Shown here piece by piece: positions 26,305 to 34,886 of a DNA stretch of 64,000 bases (positions are counted from its first letter, which is position 1; the number at the start of each line of letters is the position of its first letter). The DNA lies in the NCBI GenBank assembly GCA_005768755.1, contig VAFL01000016.1, positions 10,448 through 74,447 on the forward strand. Reading direction: 5' to 3'. The translations under genes were made by a program, and so were the position numbers. Source of the stretch: Paracoccus denitrificans (GTDB lineage Bacteria; Pseudomonadota; Alphaproteobacteria; Rhodobacterales; Rhodobacteraceae). The notes beneath the pieces were generated by a model that was given only the letters and a program-made list of their open reading frames with translations, was not told the DNA's origin and ran no database searches.

Positions 26305-26586
26305 TCAGACCGTGAGATGCGCCGGGATGCGCAGATGCCGCCGCCCGACCTCGACGAATTGCGGATCGCGCTTCGCCGCCCAGACGGCCAGGAAATGGCC
26401 GATGGCCCAGATGGCGATGCCGACCAGCCAGAGGCGCAGGCCGAGACCCACGGCGCCGGCCAGCGTGCCGTTCATGATCGCAATGCTGCGCGGTGCGCCG
26501 CCAAGCAGGATATGCTCTGTCAGCGCACGGTGAACCGGAACAGAAAAGCCGGGAACTGAATCCAGCTGTTCAAAGCCGCCGGCCAT
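26305..26586 (-). CDS. trbD: Conjugal transfer protein TrbD (VirB3-like)
   Basis: 93 residues. PGFSVPVHRALTEHILLGGA is the conserved TrbD start, followed by two adjacent membrane helices (about 35-75) and a basic C-terminus. The ATG at 26586 shares a base with the trbC stop (TGATG). VirB3-like inner-membrane component working with VirB4. Confidence 0.9.
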   Translation of the reverse strand: MAGGFEQLDSVPGFSVPVHRALTEHILLGGAPRSIAIMNGTLAGAVGLGLRLWLVGIAIWAIGHFLAVWAAKRDPQFVEVGRRHLRIPAHLTV

Positions 26587-26918
26587 CAGACGAGCGCCCC
26601 GCCGCCAAAGCTGAAGAAGCTGAGAAAGAAGGAGCTGGCAGCAAAGGCGATGCTGAGGCCGAAGACGATCTGGATCAAACGGCGAAACCCGCCCGAGGTA
26701 TCGCCGAAAGCCAGCGCGAGGCCGGTCATGATGATGACGATCACCGCGATGATCTTGGCGACAGGCCCTTCGATGGATTCCAGGATCGACTGCAGCGGCG
26801 CCTCCCAGGGCATGGAGGAGCCGGCGGCATGGGCCGGTGCAGCGAGCATCAGGCCGGTCGCGGCAAATATGGTGGCGGTGGTGATGCGCTGATGACAGCG
26901 CAAGGCGAAACGGATCAT
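26586..26918 (-). CDS. trbC: Conjugal transfer pilin TrbC (VirB2-like)
   Basis: 110 residues. A long signal segment ends near AAPAHAAGSS; the mature part has two membrane helices (IIAVIVIIMTGLALAFG and IAFAASSFFLSFFSFGGGA), the VirB2 pilin pattern. The start at 26918 overlaps the trbB stop by four bases. TrbC of RP4 is cyclised by TraF; a TraF-type peptidase is encoded at 33844-34392. Confidence 0.9.
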   Translation of the reverse strand: MIRFALRCHQRITTATIFAATGLMLAAPAHAAGSSMPWEAPLQSILESIEGPVAKIIAVIVIIMTGLALAFGDTSGGFRRLIQIVFGLSIAFAASSFFLSFFSFGGGALV

Positions 26919-27913
26919 TCCTGGTCTCCAGTTGCGTGAGTGGTGGTGAGAGAAGTTTCGGTGGGGCTGATGCGGTAATCGCCATCGGGGCCGAGACCCT
27001 CGACGCGGGCCAATTCGACCAGGCGACGGGCGGAACCGCGCCCGGCAAGGACCGCCACCAGATCGATGGTCTCGGCGATCAGGGCGCGCGGCACGGTAAC
27101 GACAGCCTCCTGAATGAGCTGCTCCATGCGCCTGAGCGCGCCGATACCCGAATTGGCATGGATGGTGCCGATACCGCCCGGATGACCGGTGCCCCAGGCC
27201 TTCAGCAGGTCCAGCGCCTCGGCGCCCCGCACCTCGCCGACCGGAATGCGGTCGGGGCGCAATCGCAGTGATGACCGGACCAGATCGGAGAGCGTCGCGA
27301 CGCCATCCTTGGTGCGCATTGCCACAAGGTTCGGCGCCGCGCATTGCAGCTCACGGGTATCCTCGATGATGACGACGCGCTCGGTGGTTTTAGCGACCTC
27401 GGCCAGCAATGCGTTGGTCAGCGTGGTCTTGCCCGTGGAGGTCCCGCCGGCAACGAGGATATTGGCGTGGGTGGCGACATAGACCCGCAGCGCCTCGGCC
27501 TGAATCCGCGTCATAATCCTGGCATCGACATAATCGTCCAGAGTGAAGACCGCGACGGCGGGCTTGCGGATCGCAAAGGCCGGGGCCGCGACCACCGGCG
27601 GCAAAAGCCCCTCGAAGCGTTCTCCCGTCTCGGGCAGTTCGGCGGAAACACGCGGCGCACCGGCGTGAACCTCGGCGCCGATGTGATGGGCCACCAGCCG
27701 CACGATGCGTTCGCCATCGGCGGGTCGCAGCACCTCGCCCGTGTCGGACAGTCCTTCGGAGAGCCGGTCGATCCAGAGCCGCCCATCGGGGTTGAGCATC
27801 ACCTCGACGACAGCCGGATCTTCCAGAAAACGGGCAATCGCTGGCCCGAGCGCTGTACGGAGCATCCGCGCGCCTCGCTGGATCGCTTCTGGTCGCTGAT
27901 CGATATCCGGCAT
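26915..27913 (-). CDS. trbB: Conjugal transfer ATPase TrbB (VirB11-like)
   Basis: 332 residues with Walker A ILVAGGTSTGKTTLTNALLA, an Asp-box/Walker B region (VVIIEDTRELQCAAPNLVAM) and the His-box GTGHPGGIGTIHANS. VirB11-type hexameric ATPase of the secretion channel. It is the first gene of the trb operon proper; 216 bases separate its start from the CopG-like gene, leaving room for a promoter. Confidence 0.95.
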   Translation of the reverse strand: MPDIDQRPEAIQRGARMLRTALGPAIARFLEDPAVVEVMLNPDGRLWIDRLSEGLSDTGEVLRPADGERIVRLVAHHIGAEVHAGAPRVSAELPETGERFEGLLPPVVAAPAFAIRKPAVAVFTLDDYVDARIMTRIQAEALRVYVATHANILVAGGTSTGKTTLTNALLAEVAKTTERVVIIEDTRELQCAAPNLVAMRTKDGVATLSDLVRSSLRLRPDRIPVGEVRGAEALDLLKAWGTGHPGGIGTIHANSGIGALRRMEQLIQEAVVTVPRALIAETIDLVAVLAGRGSARRLVELARVEGLGPDGDYRISPTETSLTTTHATGDQE

Positions 27914-28129
27914 ACCGCCCCCGTTCCGTCGCCGGGCGCCTCAAACAGGCAGCCCTGGATCGGGGTCGATTAAGAAAGCCGGATTGGACGGGCGAGCAAC
28001 AGGGATTTCAAGCTCCGCGCGTGCTGGCGTAGATTGGGATAGCCAAAGGCGGCTTTCTCATCCGGGTCGCCTCGGGCTTGGCGCAAGTTTCGCGATGATT
28101 GACAGCCTGTCGAACCGCTTCGCACGGAA

Positions 28130-28537
28130 TCACGACGGTGTCCGGTCCTCGGGGATTTCGTCCAGAAAGCTCCTGCCCTTCTGCACCCGGCGCCCCAGTG
28201 TCTCGACAAATCCCTCGAACCGTTCTCGCCCCTTGGCCTGCGCCACCGACTGATCATCGGCGGGAAGCGGCGGCGTGATGGTCAGCCAGAAGCGTACGAA
28301 AAGGGCGACGGTCTCTGCGGTAATGCGCTGATCCCGTTCCAGCCGCGCGACCTGCCGGGACAGCCGGTCAAGCCTGCGGGTCAGCGCCGCTTCCTGCATG
28401 TCGGCATGATCCGGCGAGAGAAAGCTGTCGACCGCGGCCTCCACGATTGCGGAACGGGTCAGCCGCTTGAGATCCGCCAGATCGTTGATCCGAGCAATCA
28501 TTTCAACGGGCAGCGAAAGGTTCAGGCGGTCGCGCAT
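28130..28537 (-). CDS. CopG-like ribbon-helix-helix protein
   Basis: 135 residues. The N-terminus LNLSLPVEMIARINDLADLK, then RLTRSAIVEAAVDSFL, is a ribbon-helix-helix DNA-binding fold; a coiled-coil (ALTRRLDRLSRQVARLERDQ) and a hydrophobic middle follow. It lies 10 bases after traG in the same direction. In related elements such a gene is linked to traG and the relaxase and may act at oriT or as repressor; both are inference. Confidence 0.8.
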   Translation of the reverse strand: MRDRLNLSLPVEMIARINDLADLKRLTRSAIVEAAVDSFLSPDHADMQEAALTRRLDRLSRQVARLERDQRITAETVALFVRFWLTITPPLPADDQSVAQAKGRERFEGFVETLGRRVQKGRSFLDEIPEDRTPS

Positions 28538-28547
28538 TGCTCAACCC

Positions 28548-30524
28548 TCACAGATCAATCCCGTCATTCCGGTCGAGCGCCGCCTGCCGGGCGACCTGCC
28601 CCATCTGCCGCCGCAAAACCTGCCGCTGGCGGGCCGTATCTTCCGGCTCGTCATCCAGCATCAACTCAAATTCCTTTGACGGTTCCGGCGGCACCTCAGG
28701 CGCAATGGCCACATGCTCGGGCAATTCCGGCTCGCGGCGCAGACCGGCATTGGCCTCATCATCGGCCCTGGCCAGCAGCGCCGTATCCGGCTGTTGCGGC
28801 TGCAATTCCGACCAGCCATCGGTTTGTGGGGAAACCGTAGCCTCCGCCGGATCGGGCGGCGCCAGGATGCGCTCGTTCAGGCGCGGGTCGGTGAAGTACC
28901 GCGCCTTTTTCGCCCGGATCGGCGCCGTGCCGGCGACCATGACGATCTCATCATCTGGCGGCAGCTGCATGACCTCGCCCGGCGTCAGCAACTGACGGGC
29001 GGTTTCCGAGCGCGAGACCATCAGATGCCCGAGCCATGGCGCCAACCGGTGGCCGGCATAGTTGCGCATCGCCTTCATCTCGGTCGCGGTGCCGAGCGCG
29101 TCCGAAACCCGCTTGCCAGTGCGCTCGTCATTGGTCGCGAAGCTGACCCGGACATGGCAATTGTCGAGGATCGAATTGTTCTGACCGTAGGCTTTTTCGA
29201 TCTGGTTCAGCGATTGCGCGATGAGGAATGACTTGATTCCATAGCCGGCCATGAAGGCGAGCGCGCTTTCAAAGAAATCCAACCGCCCGAGTGCAGGGAA
29301 TTCGTCCAGCATCATCAGCACGCGGTGCTTGCGATCCCTGGCGTGCAAATCCTCTGTCAGCCGACGACCGATCTGGTTCAGCACCAGCCGGATCAGCGGC
29401 TTGGTGCGCGAAATATCCGACGGCGGCACGACCAGATAGAGCGTGGCGGGGCGGCCATCCGAGATCAGGTCCGCGATGCGCCAGTCGCAGCGCCTTGTGA
29501 CATGGGCGACGACGGGATCGCGATAGAGCCCCAGAAAGGACATAGCGGTGGAGAGCACGCCGGAGCGTTCGTTATCGGATTTGTTCAGAAGCTCCCGCGC
29601 CGTCGAGGCGATGACCGGGTGTGGCCCGGTCTCGCCCAGATGGCGCGTGGTCATCATCGCCTGCAAGGTGGCCTCAATCGGGCGACGAGGATCGGAGAGG
29701 AAGGCCGCGACCCCGGCCAGTGTCTTGTCTTTCTCTGCATAGAGCACATGCAGGATTGCGCCGACCAGCAGCGAATGCGAGGTCTTCTCCCAATGATTGC
29801 GCTTTTCCAGGGAACCCTCGGGGTCGACCAGCACATCGGCGACATTCTGGACATCGCGCACCTCCCATTCGCCGCGCCGGACCTCCAGCAGCGGATTATA
29901 GGCGGCCGAGGACATGGAGGTCGGATCGAAGCGCAGGACGCGTCCATGGCGGGAGCGAAACCCGGCGGTCAGTTCCCAGTTCTCGCCCTTGATGTCGTGC
30001 ACGATGGCGGATCCGGGCCAGGTCAGCAGCGAGGGCACCACCAGCCCGACACCCTTGCCGGATCGTGTCGGCGCAAAGCAAAGCACGTGCTCCGGCCCGT
30101 CATGTCGCAGGTAGTCGCAGTCAAGCCTGCCCAGCACTACCCCATCAGGACCGAGTAATCCGGCCTCCTCGATCTCCTTGCGCTCCGCCCATCGCGCCGA
30201 GCCATAGGTATCGACATCCGCCGCCTCCCGCGCCCGCATCACCGAAAGCGTGATGGCAACGGCGATGGAGAGAAACCCGCCCGAGGCCGCGATGGCACCG
30301 CCTTCCCAGAAAATTGCACGGGCATAGGCGTCGTAGAAATACCACCACCAGAAAAAGGCAGGCGGCGGGTAGATCGGCACACCCATCAGATCGAACCATG
30401 GTGCTCCGAGTTGCGCTTGAAACCCGAGCCGCCAAGCGACCCATTGCGTCGCGCCCCAGGTGGTGGTGAGCACGATCAGGAAGACGATGAGGATCTGGCC
30501 CCAGAGGATCTTTGTTGCGGTCAT
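28548..30524 (-). CDS. traG: Type IV coupling protein TraG (VirD4-like)
   Basis: 658 residues. Two N-terminal membrane helices (first: ILIVFLIVLTTTWGATQWVA) anchor it. The ATPase domain has Walker A FAPTRSGKGVGLVVPSLLTW, the family HDIKGENWELTAGFR, and Walker B RVLMMLDEFPALG. It hands the relaxase-DNA complex to the Trb channel. The C-terminal 100 residues are acidic and variable. Confidence 0.95.
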   Translation of the reverse strand: MTATKILWGQILIVFLIVLTTTWGATQWVAWRLGFQAQLGAPWFDLMGVPIYPPPAFFWWWYFYDAYARAIFWEGGAIAASGGFLSIAVAITLSVMRAREAADVDTYGSARWAERKEIEEAGLLGPDGVVLGRLDCDYLRHDGPEHVLCFAPTRSGKGVGLVVPSLLTWPGSAIVHDIKGENWELTAGFRSRHGRVLRFDPTSMSSAAYNPLLEVRRGEWEVRDVQNVADVLVDPEGSLEKRNHWEKTSHSLLVGAILHVLYAEKDKTLAGVAAFLSDPRRPIEATLQAMMTTRHLGETGPHPVIASTARELLNKSDNERSGVLSTAMSFLGLYRDPVVAHVTRRCDWRIADLISDGRPATLYLVVPPSDISRTKPLIRLVLNQIGRRLTEDLHARDRKHRVLMMLDEFPALGRLDFFESALAFMAGYGIKSFLIAQSLNQIEKAYGQNNSILDNCHVRVSFATNDERTGKRVSDALGTATEMKAMRNYAGHRLAPWLGHLMVSRSETARQLLTPGEVMQLPPDDEIVMVAGTAPIRAKKARYFTDPRLNERILAPPDPAEATVSPQTDGWSELQPQQPDTALLARADDEANAGLRREPELPEHVAIAPEVPPEPSKEFELMLDDEPEDTARQRQVLRRQMGQVARQAALDRNDGIDL

Positions 30525-30686
30525 GAAGGAACATCAGTGGCCGCGCGAAGAAGTTTGCAATGTAAATGCCGTGCGCATCGTGGAACTGGCGGTGAAAGCG
30601 TGCAGACGGGATGGAGTGCGACGTGGCGATTTCCACCCTCGTAACGCTGAGACCGATATTCGAGGCACGATGCTCTCACATGCCTT
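30525..30686. other. Gap between traG and relaxase gene, possible oriT location
   Basis: 162 non-coding bases separate the relaxase stop from the traG start. The transfer origin of relaxase elements often lies next to the relaxase gene, so this is one candidate, with the gaps at 27914-28129 and 36322-36533. I saw only weak dyads (GTGGAA and TTCCAC about 50 bases apart), not a convincing nic site. Confidence 0.2.
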
Positions 30687-32465
30687 TCAAATCCCTAGCC
30701 CGCGCTTTCGCCCGAGGCTCCAGTCGATACCTCCGCCCGATGTCGCCATGCCCGATACATGCTGTCCAAGCCTCTTTTCGATCTCGCGGGACCAAGGCAC
30801 GAGCTGAAAGCCGGGGCCGCCGTCCGGGCCGATCCCCTCTATCATGGCATAGCGTCCCGAGGACAGGATCATCTGCCGCCGATAGGTTCCGCTGACATGC
30901 TCGCCCACCTTCGCATGGAGATGCGGCAGGCCAGTCTCGCTCGCCACCCTCTCGCCTACGGCATCAAGTTCGCGGCGGCGCAAGGTAGCGAGGAGGTTGC
31001 GTTGCAGGTTGAGGCGCTGGCCCGGACGCTTTGCAAACCCCTCATCGATCAGATGATTGGCCCGCGCCTCCATCGCCTCGCGCACTTCCTGACCAAAGCC
31101 GCCCATGGCGAGCGGCATCCGGTCGCGTTCGACCAGCCGGTGATCGAGCCAGGTCGCGCCGGGCGCGGTGATCTGGGCCTGCAGATCGATATCCGAACGA
31201 TTGGCCAGCACCAGCGTCGAGCGCGGATCGTCCGGCCCCCCGAAGCGGCGGACCTCCACGATCCCGCCCTCGCGCGGCGCGTGATCGAACGCCTCAAACC
31301 CCCGAAACCGGACATGATGCGCGCGGCCATCCGTGCCGTCGATCACGGCATAGGCCTCGCCGGTCAGTTCATTATGCAGGCCGGTTTCGACCAGCCGCCC
31401 GATGATTGGTGATCTGGCGTCCGCGCCAGCGGCCGCGAATTCGGCCACACCGCGATCTTCGCCCCGCGCCGCAAAAGCCCGGTGCATGGTCTTGATGATG
31501 TCGCCCCGCGTCCCGAGATCACGCAGGGTCCGTTCGGCCTCCATCCCGATCATCCATTCGCCGGGCGCCCCCTCGGAGGCCAGCCTCATCTTTCGCAGAT
31601 GCTGCAAACGGCCGATCATCAACCGCCGCAGCGCGGGATCATTCGGCCCCTTCGCGTCCGGGCGCAGGTCAATCAGGCCGAGATCATCGGCGCGGTATTG
31701 TATCTCGCGGTCGATCCGCGTCCAGCGATCCGCCGAGATCTCATTTTCCAGTGCGTTGCGGATCTCATGCTCGGGCTTTGGGCCGAGTTCCAGCGCAACC
31801 AGATCCTCGGCGCGCGAACGCAGGCCGGAGCTGATATAATCGCGCGAGATCACCAGATCGCCGCCCTGATCGTCAGCGCCCCGGACCAGCAGATGCACAT
31901 GCGGGTTATCGGTGTTCCAGTGATCGACGGCCACCCAGTCGAGCTTCGTGCCGAGATCGGCCTCCATCTGCCGGACAAGATCGCGGGTGAAACCCTTGAG
32001 GTCCGCCATCTCTCCGGCATCCTCGGGCGAGACGATGAAGCGGAAATGGTGCCGGTCCTCTTCGCAGCGCTCGGCAAACCCCAGATCGTCGGCGCGGTCC
32101 GAGGCGGCGTCAAAAGCCAGGCCCTTCTCTCCTTTCCGGCTGACACCCTCGCGCTTGAGATAGGCAAGATGCCGGGTCAGCGGCGCCGAGCGATAGGCGC
32201 GGCCCTTGTGCCGGGCGACCCGCGCGGCCACCACCACGCGGCGGGAGGGTGCAAAGATCCGGGATTTCCCGAAACGGTTGCTGCCACGCCCGAAGCTGGC
32301 GCCGCCCCGGTTGCGGACGGGACCGGCACCAGATCGTGACGGCGAGACATGCCCCGCCTTCTGCGCGGCGCGCAGCACCTGGTTGATAAAACTCTTGGCA
32401 CGCGGCGCGCGGATGGAACCGGGCTTGCCGGGGCGTATGCGGAATTCGCGGTCGGAGTCAGTCAC
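30687..32465 (-). CDS. rlxS: Relaxase/mobilization nuclease (VirD2-like, DUF3363; RlxS type)
   Basis: 592 residues. The N-terminal third is basic and Gly/Ser/Arg-rich. The relaxase core has RHHFRFIVSPED (138-149) and the metal-binding histidine motif DHWNTDNPHVHLLV (181-194). The DUF3363 region fills the rest, ending in SGGGIDWSLGRKRGLGI. It cleaves one strand at oriT and pilots it through TraG. Its start overlaps the stop of the small upstream gene (ATGA). The catalytic tyrosine is probably in the N-terminal part (RAYRSAPL) but this is inference. Confidence 0.9.
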   Translation of the reverse strand: MTDSDREFRIRPGKPGSIRAPRAKSFINQVLRAAQKAGHVSPSRSGAGPVRNRGGASFGRGSNRFGKSRIFAPSRRVVVAARVARHKGRAYRSAPLTRHLAYLKREGVSRKGEKGLAFDAASDRADDLGFAERCEEDRHHFRFIVSPEDAGEMADLKGFTRDLVRQMEADLGTKLDWVAVDHWNTDNPHVHLLVRGADDQGGDLVISRDYISSGLRSRAEDLVALELGPKPEHEIRNALENEISADRWTRIDREIQYRADDLGLIDLRPDAKGPNDPALRRLMIGRLQHLRKMRLASEGAPGEWMIGMEAERTLRDLGTRGDIIKTMHRAFAARGEDRGVAEFAAAGADARSPIIGRLVETGLHNELTGEAYAVIDGTDGRAHHVRFRGFEAFDHAPREGGIVEVRRFGGPDDPRSTLVLANRSDIDLQAQITAPGATWLDHRLVERDRMPLAMGGFGQEVREAMEARANHLIDEGFAKRPGQRLNLQRNLLATLRRRELDAVGERVASETGLPHLHAKVGEHVSGTYRRQMILSSGRYAMIEGIGPDGGPGFQLVPWSREIEKRLGQHVSGMATSGGGIDWSLGRKRGLGI

Positions 32466-32716
32466 GGCAGGGCTCCATCCCCTGACGGATCACAACTGTG
32501 CATATTCGTGCATTGAAATTCCTGAACAATCTCGGGCATCCTGCCCGCGACCGAACTGCATGCACAGGAAAACGCCAGCCTCGCCAGAGGCTTGCGGCAT
32601 TCGTGGCAGGCGCTTTTATCTTGCCATGCTTCCTTTCCGCTCTCCTTCCCGGCTCGCCCTTCCGTCAGAGCTTTCCGAACATGCGCCAGTCCACGCCATG
32701 CCTCGATTACGCTCAT
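32462..32716 (-). CDS. Small cysteine-rich protein coupled to relaxase gene
   Basis: 84 residues, not recognised. Its start overlaps the transglycosylase stop by four bases (32713-32716) and its stop overlaps the relaxase start by four bases (32462-32465), an arrangement hard to explain unless it is translated. It has six cysteines, in the pattern CHECRKPLARLAFSCACSS and CTNMHSC near the end, which could bind a metal. No membrane helix is evident. A transfer accessory or relaxase partner is possible. Confidence 0.55.
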   Translation of the reverse strand: MSVIEAWRGLAHVRKALTEGRAGKESGKEAWQDKSACHECRKPLARLAFSCACSSVAGRMPEIVQEFQCTNMHSCDPSGDGALP

Positions 32717-33456
32717 TGTGAGGATTCCCCACCGGCTCCGGGGGCGAACAGATCGCCGGAGGCACTTGGTGCGAGGCCACCAGTCTCCGCTGGCGACGCC
32801 ATCGCACTGCCGCCAGCCTGTACATGCGCTGCATCAACAATACCGACAAAGAGCGACGCCTCACGCCAATCGACGGGCCGCGCCACCGCCCAAACGGGCG
32901 CCGCGCCGTCCAGCATTGGCGCCAGAGTGGCGACATAGGCGCGGGTCTCGGCGGGCAGAGCGCGCCCGGTTGCAAGGTACTCATCATAGCGGGCTGGACC
33001 GGCATTATAGGCGGCAAGCATTGCGCCCACATTGCCGTAGCGGTCGAACATCTCGCGCAAATACGCCGCACCCGCGAGAATGTTGTCGCGTGGATCGAAC
33101 GGGTCCGCACCGAGACGGTGCCGTCGGCGCAGATCGGCCCAGGTTTCGGGCATGATCTGCATCAGACCCTGCGCTCCGGCAGAGGAAACCCCATGCTCAT
33201 TGTAGGCACTTTCAATGCGCATCACGGCGCGAATCCAGTGCTCGGGGATGGCGAAACGCATGGCGGCTTCTGCGATATGTGCCGCGTGGGGATCGGCGGC
33301 GGTTTGCATCGCCGGAGGTATCTCCTGCGCCAAGGCGATTGCGCCCGGCGGGGCAATCAGGAAGAGGCCGGAAAGAAGAAGGGAGGCGCAACGGCGGGCG
33401 GTGGGGCGCCGCCCAAACGGGGGGCTCCGGCGGCTACGGATGTAAAGGACGGGCAT
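32713..33456 (-). CDS. Lytic transglycosylase of the transfer system
   Basis: 247 residues. N-terminal signal/anchor (RCASLLLSGLFLIAPPGAIA) then an SLT domain (about 58-170): catalytic Glu82 in RIESAYNEHGVSSAGAQGLM and QIMPETW, and the AAYNAGPARYDEY motif. It opens peptidoglycan for the pilus/channel, as VirB1/TrbN do. Three bases separate its start from the DUF736 stop, in the same operon. Confidence 0.9.
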   Translation of the reverse strand: MPVLYIRSRRSPPFGRRPTARRCASLLLSGLFLIAPPGAIALAQEIPPAMQTAADPHAAHIAEAAMRFAIPEHWIRAVMRIESAYNEHGVSSAGAQGLMQIMPETWADLRRRHRLGADPFDPRDNILAGAAYLREMFDRYGNVGAMLAAYNAGPARYDEYLATGRALPAETRAYVATLAPMLDGAAPVWAVARPVDWREASLFVGIVDAAHVQAGGSAMASPAETGGLAPSASGDLFAPGAGGESSQ

Positions 33457-33459
33457 CGC

Positions 33460-33798
33460 TCAGCCCCTTCCGTCGCGCTTGGGCGGGCGGTTCCAGTGCA
33501 GCGACCAGGAGGTTGTATCCGCGCCATTCTGGAACAGATGAGCGCGGATCGGATGGGCAAGCATCGGATCGTCGATCAGCACCGCGAGATATTCGCCCGC
33601 CTTCTCACCGCTGCGCGTCCAGGCGGCACCGATCTCGCGGGCGTCGTCTTCGGCGCCGTGATGCAGGCGATAGTCCGGGGCGTTCTCGGCCTCGTTCGGC
33701 TCGGCGGGCGTGATGGTGATCTCAAGGTCGAGGGTGAGGGTTTGGATGCGCCCGGTATATCCGGTGGCGTCACGGGTGAACTCGCCGATCTGTGGCAT
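33460..33798 (-). CDS. DUF736 family protein (first of two)
   Basis: 112 residues, starting MPQIGEFTRDATGYTGRIQT, with the DUF736 pattern of GAAWTRSGEKAGEYLAVLID and a Trp-rich end (SLHWNRPP). DUF736 proteins are near-constant companions of alphaproteobacterial conjugative elements; function unknown. A second, more canonical member lies at 42632-42955. Confidence 0.85.
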   Translation of the reverse strand: MPQIGEFTRDATGYTGRIQTLTLDLEITITPAEPNEAENAPDYRLHHGAEDDAREIGAAWTRSGEKAGEYLAVLIDDPMLAHPIRAHLFQNGADTTSWSLHWNRPPKRDGRG

Positions 33799-33843
33799 GG
33801 GTCTGGTCCTTTCTGCTGGGGTGAAACGGGTGATATTGCGCGA

Positions 33844-34392
33844 TCACGGCGCCGCGCCGCGCCAGATGAAGCGGCCATCGCCCGCCGCATCGGTCCAGAG
33901 CGGCGTCAGCCGCGCGGTGATCGTGCTGGCGGGCAACGGCCCGAAATAGCGCCCGTCGAGACTGTCCGGCGCGTCCGGGTTCATCAGGAAGACCTCGCCC
34001 CCGGCGATGACACGACAACCCCGCCAGACGGGCAGATCGCGACCCATTCGGTCGCGCGCCAGCGCCATTCCGAGGGGAGTTCCGTTGACGGTGATCTCAT
34101 CACCCAAGCGACACACCTCGGCACCCGGCAGCGCCACGATATGCTTAAGAAGCGGCACATCGGTGGGCAGATAGCCGCGTGCGGCGAGGAAGGTGGCAAG
34201 CTTATCAGGCGCTTGAACAGCGACCAGATTACCGATCTCGATGCGACCGACCGGTTGCACGGCGTAAAGCCCGATCGGCACGCTGGCCGAGGCGTTCCAG
34301 ATCAGGCGCGGCGACCAGACTATGACAGCCGGGACCGCAATCAGCGCCACGGCCAGCGCCGACGCCCAGAGTGTGACACGGCGCGAGCTCAT
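33844..34392 (-). CDS. traF: TraF-type conjugative signal peptidase (S26 family)
   Basis: 182 residues, with an N-terminal membrane helix (LWASALAVALIAVPAVIVW). The catalytic Ser lies in ASASVPIGLYAV and the Lys in LLKHIVALPGAEV; the D/N-rich C-terminal box is FLMNPDAPDSLDGRYFGPLP. In RP4, TraF removes the C-terminal end of pilin TrbC and cyclises it. It overlaps the DUF2840 gene by four bases. Confidence 0.9.
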   Translation of the reverse strand: MSSRRVTLWASALAVALIAVPAVIVWSPRLIWNASASVPIGLYAVQPVGRIEIGNLVAVQAPDKLATFLAARGYLPTDVPLLKHIVALPGAEVCRLGDEITVNGTPLGMALARDRMGRDLPVWRGCRVIAGGEVFLMNPDAPDSLDGRYFGPLPASTITARLTPLWTDAAGDGRFIWRGAAP

Positions 34393-34886
34393 GACAGAAT
34401 GTCCCGGCGCATGCGCGAGGCACGGTGCTGCGCGGCGGAATAGCGATGCGGCGGCTGCCCCACACTAAACCGGTTATGAACATGCCGCCAGTGATCCGCG
34501 GAGACATCCGCCGGATGCATGCCCTGCGCCTCGATGGCGTCGATATGCTGCAAGACCTGCTCGACCTTCGGCCAGCCATGGCTGCGCAGCAGCATCTCGC
34601 CGCCAGGTCGGACATGCGGCAACGTCTGATACGGCGCGCCGGGCGGCATTGCGCGCAGGATGTCGATGCGCGAGAGCACCGTGCCATAGTTATTTGAGGC
34701 CCAGCGGAGGAACGCGAAAACTGCGCCCGGTGCGAAGCCGACAATGCGGCGGTGGCGGTCAAGGGTCTGTTCCCAAGCTGGCCGCCCGAAGCGGATCCAA
34801 TGCTCGATCTGACCTTCTCGCCAGGTCAGTTCGACCAGCGTCAGGTTAGACGGCGCATCACCGGGGAAATGCTGCAACCCGCTCAT
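34389..34886 (-). CDS. DUF2840 family protein
   Basis: 165 residues with VELTWREGQIEHWIRFGRPA and RIVGFAPGAVFAFLRWASNN, the DUF2840 pattern. It sits between traF and repA with four-base overlaps on both sides, the position it holds in related elements. Function unknown; no membrane segment or catalytic motif stands out. Confidence 0.8.
   Translation of the reverse strand: MSGLQHFPGDAPSNLTLVELTWREGQIEHWIRFGRPAWEQTLDRHRRIVGFAPGAVFAFLRWASNNYGTVLSRIDILRAMPPGAPYQTLPHVRPGGEMLLRSHGWPKVEQVLQHIDAIEAQGMHPADVSADHWRHVHNRFSVGQPPHRYSAAQHRASRMRRDILS

Noticed and set aside
30525..30686. Defined oriT with nic site
   Set aside because: No strong dyad or known nic consensus was found; kept only as a candidate location.
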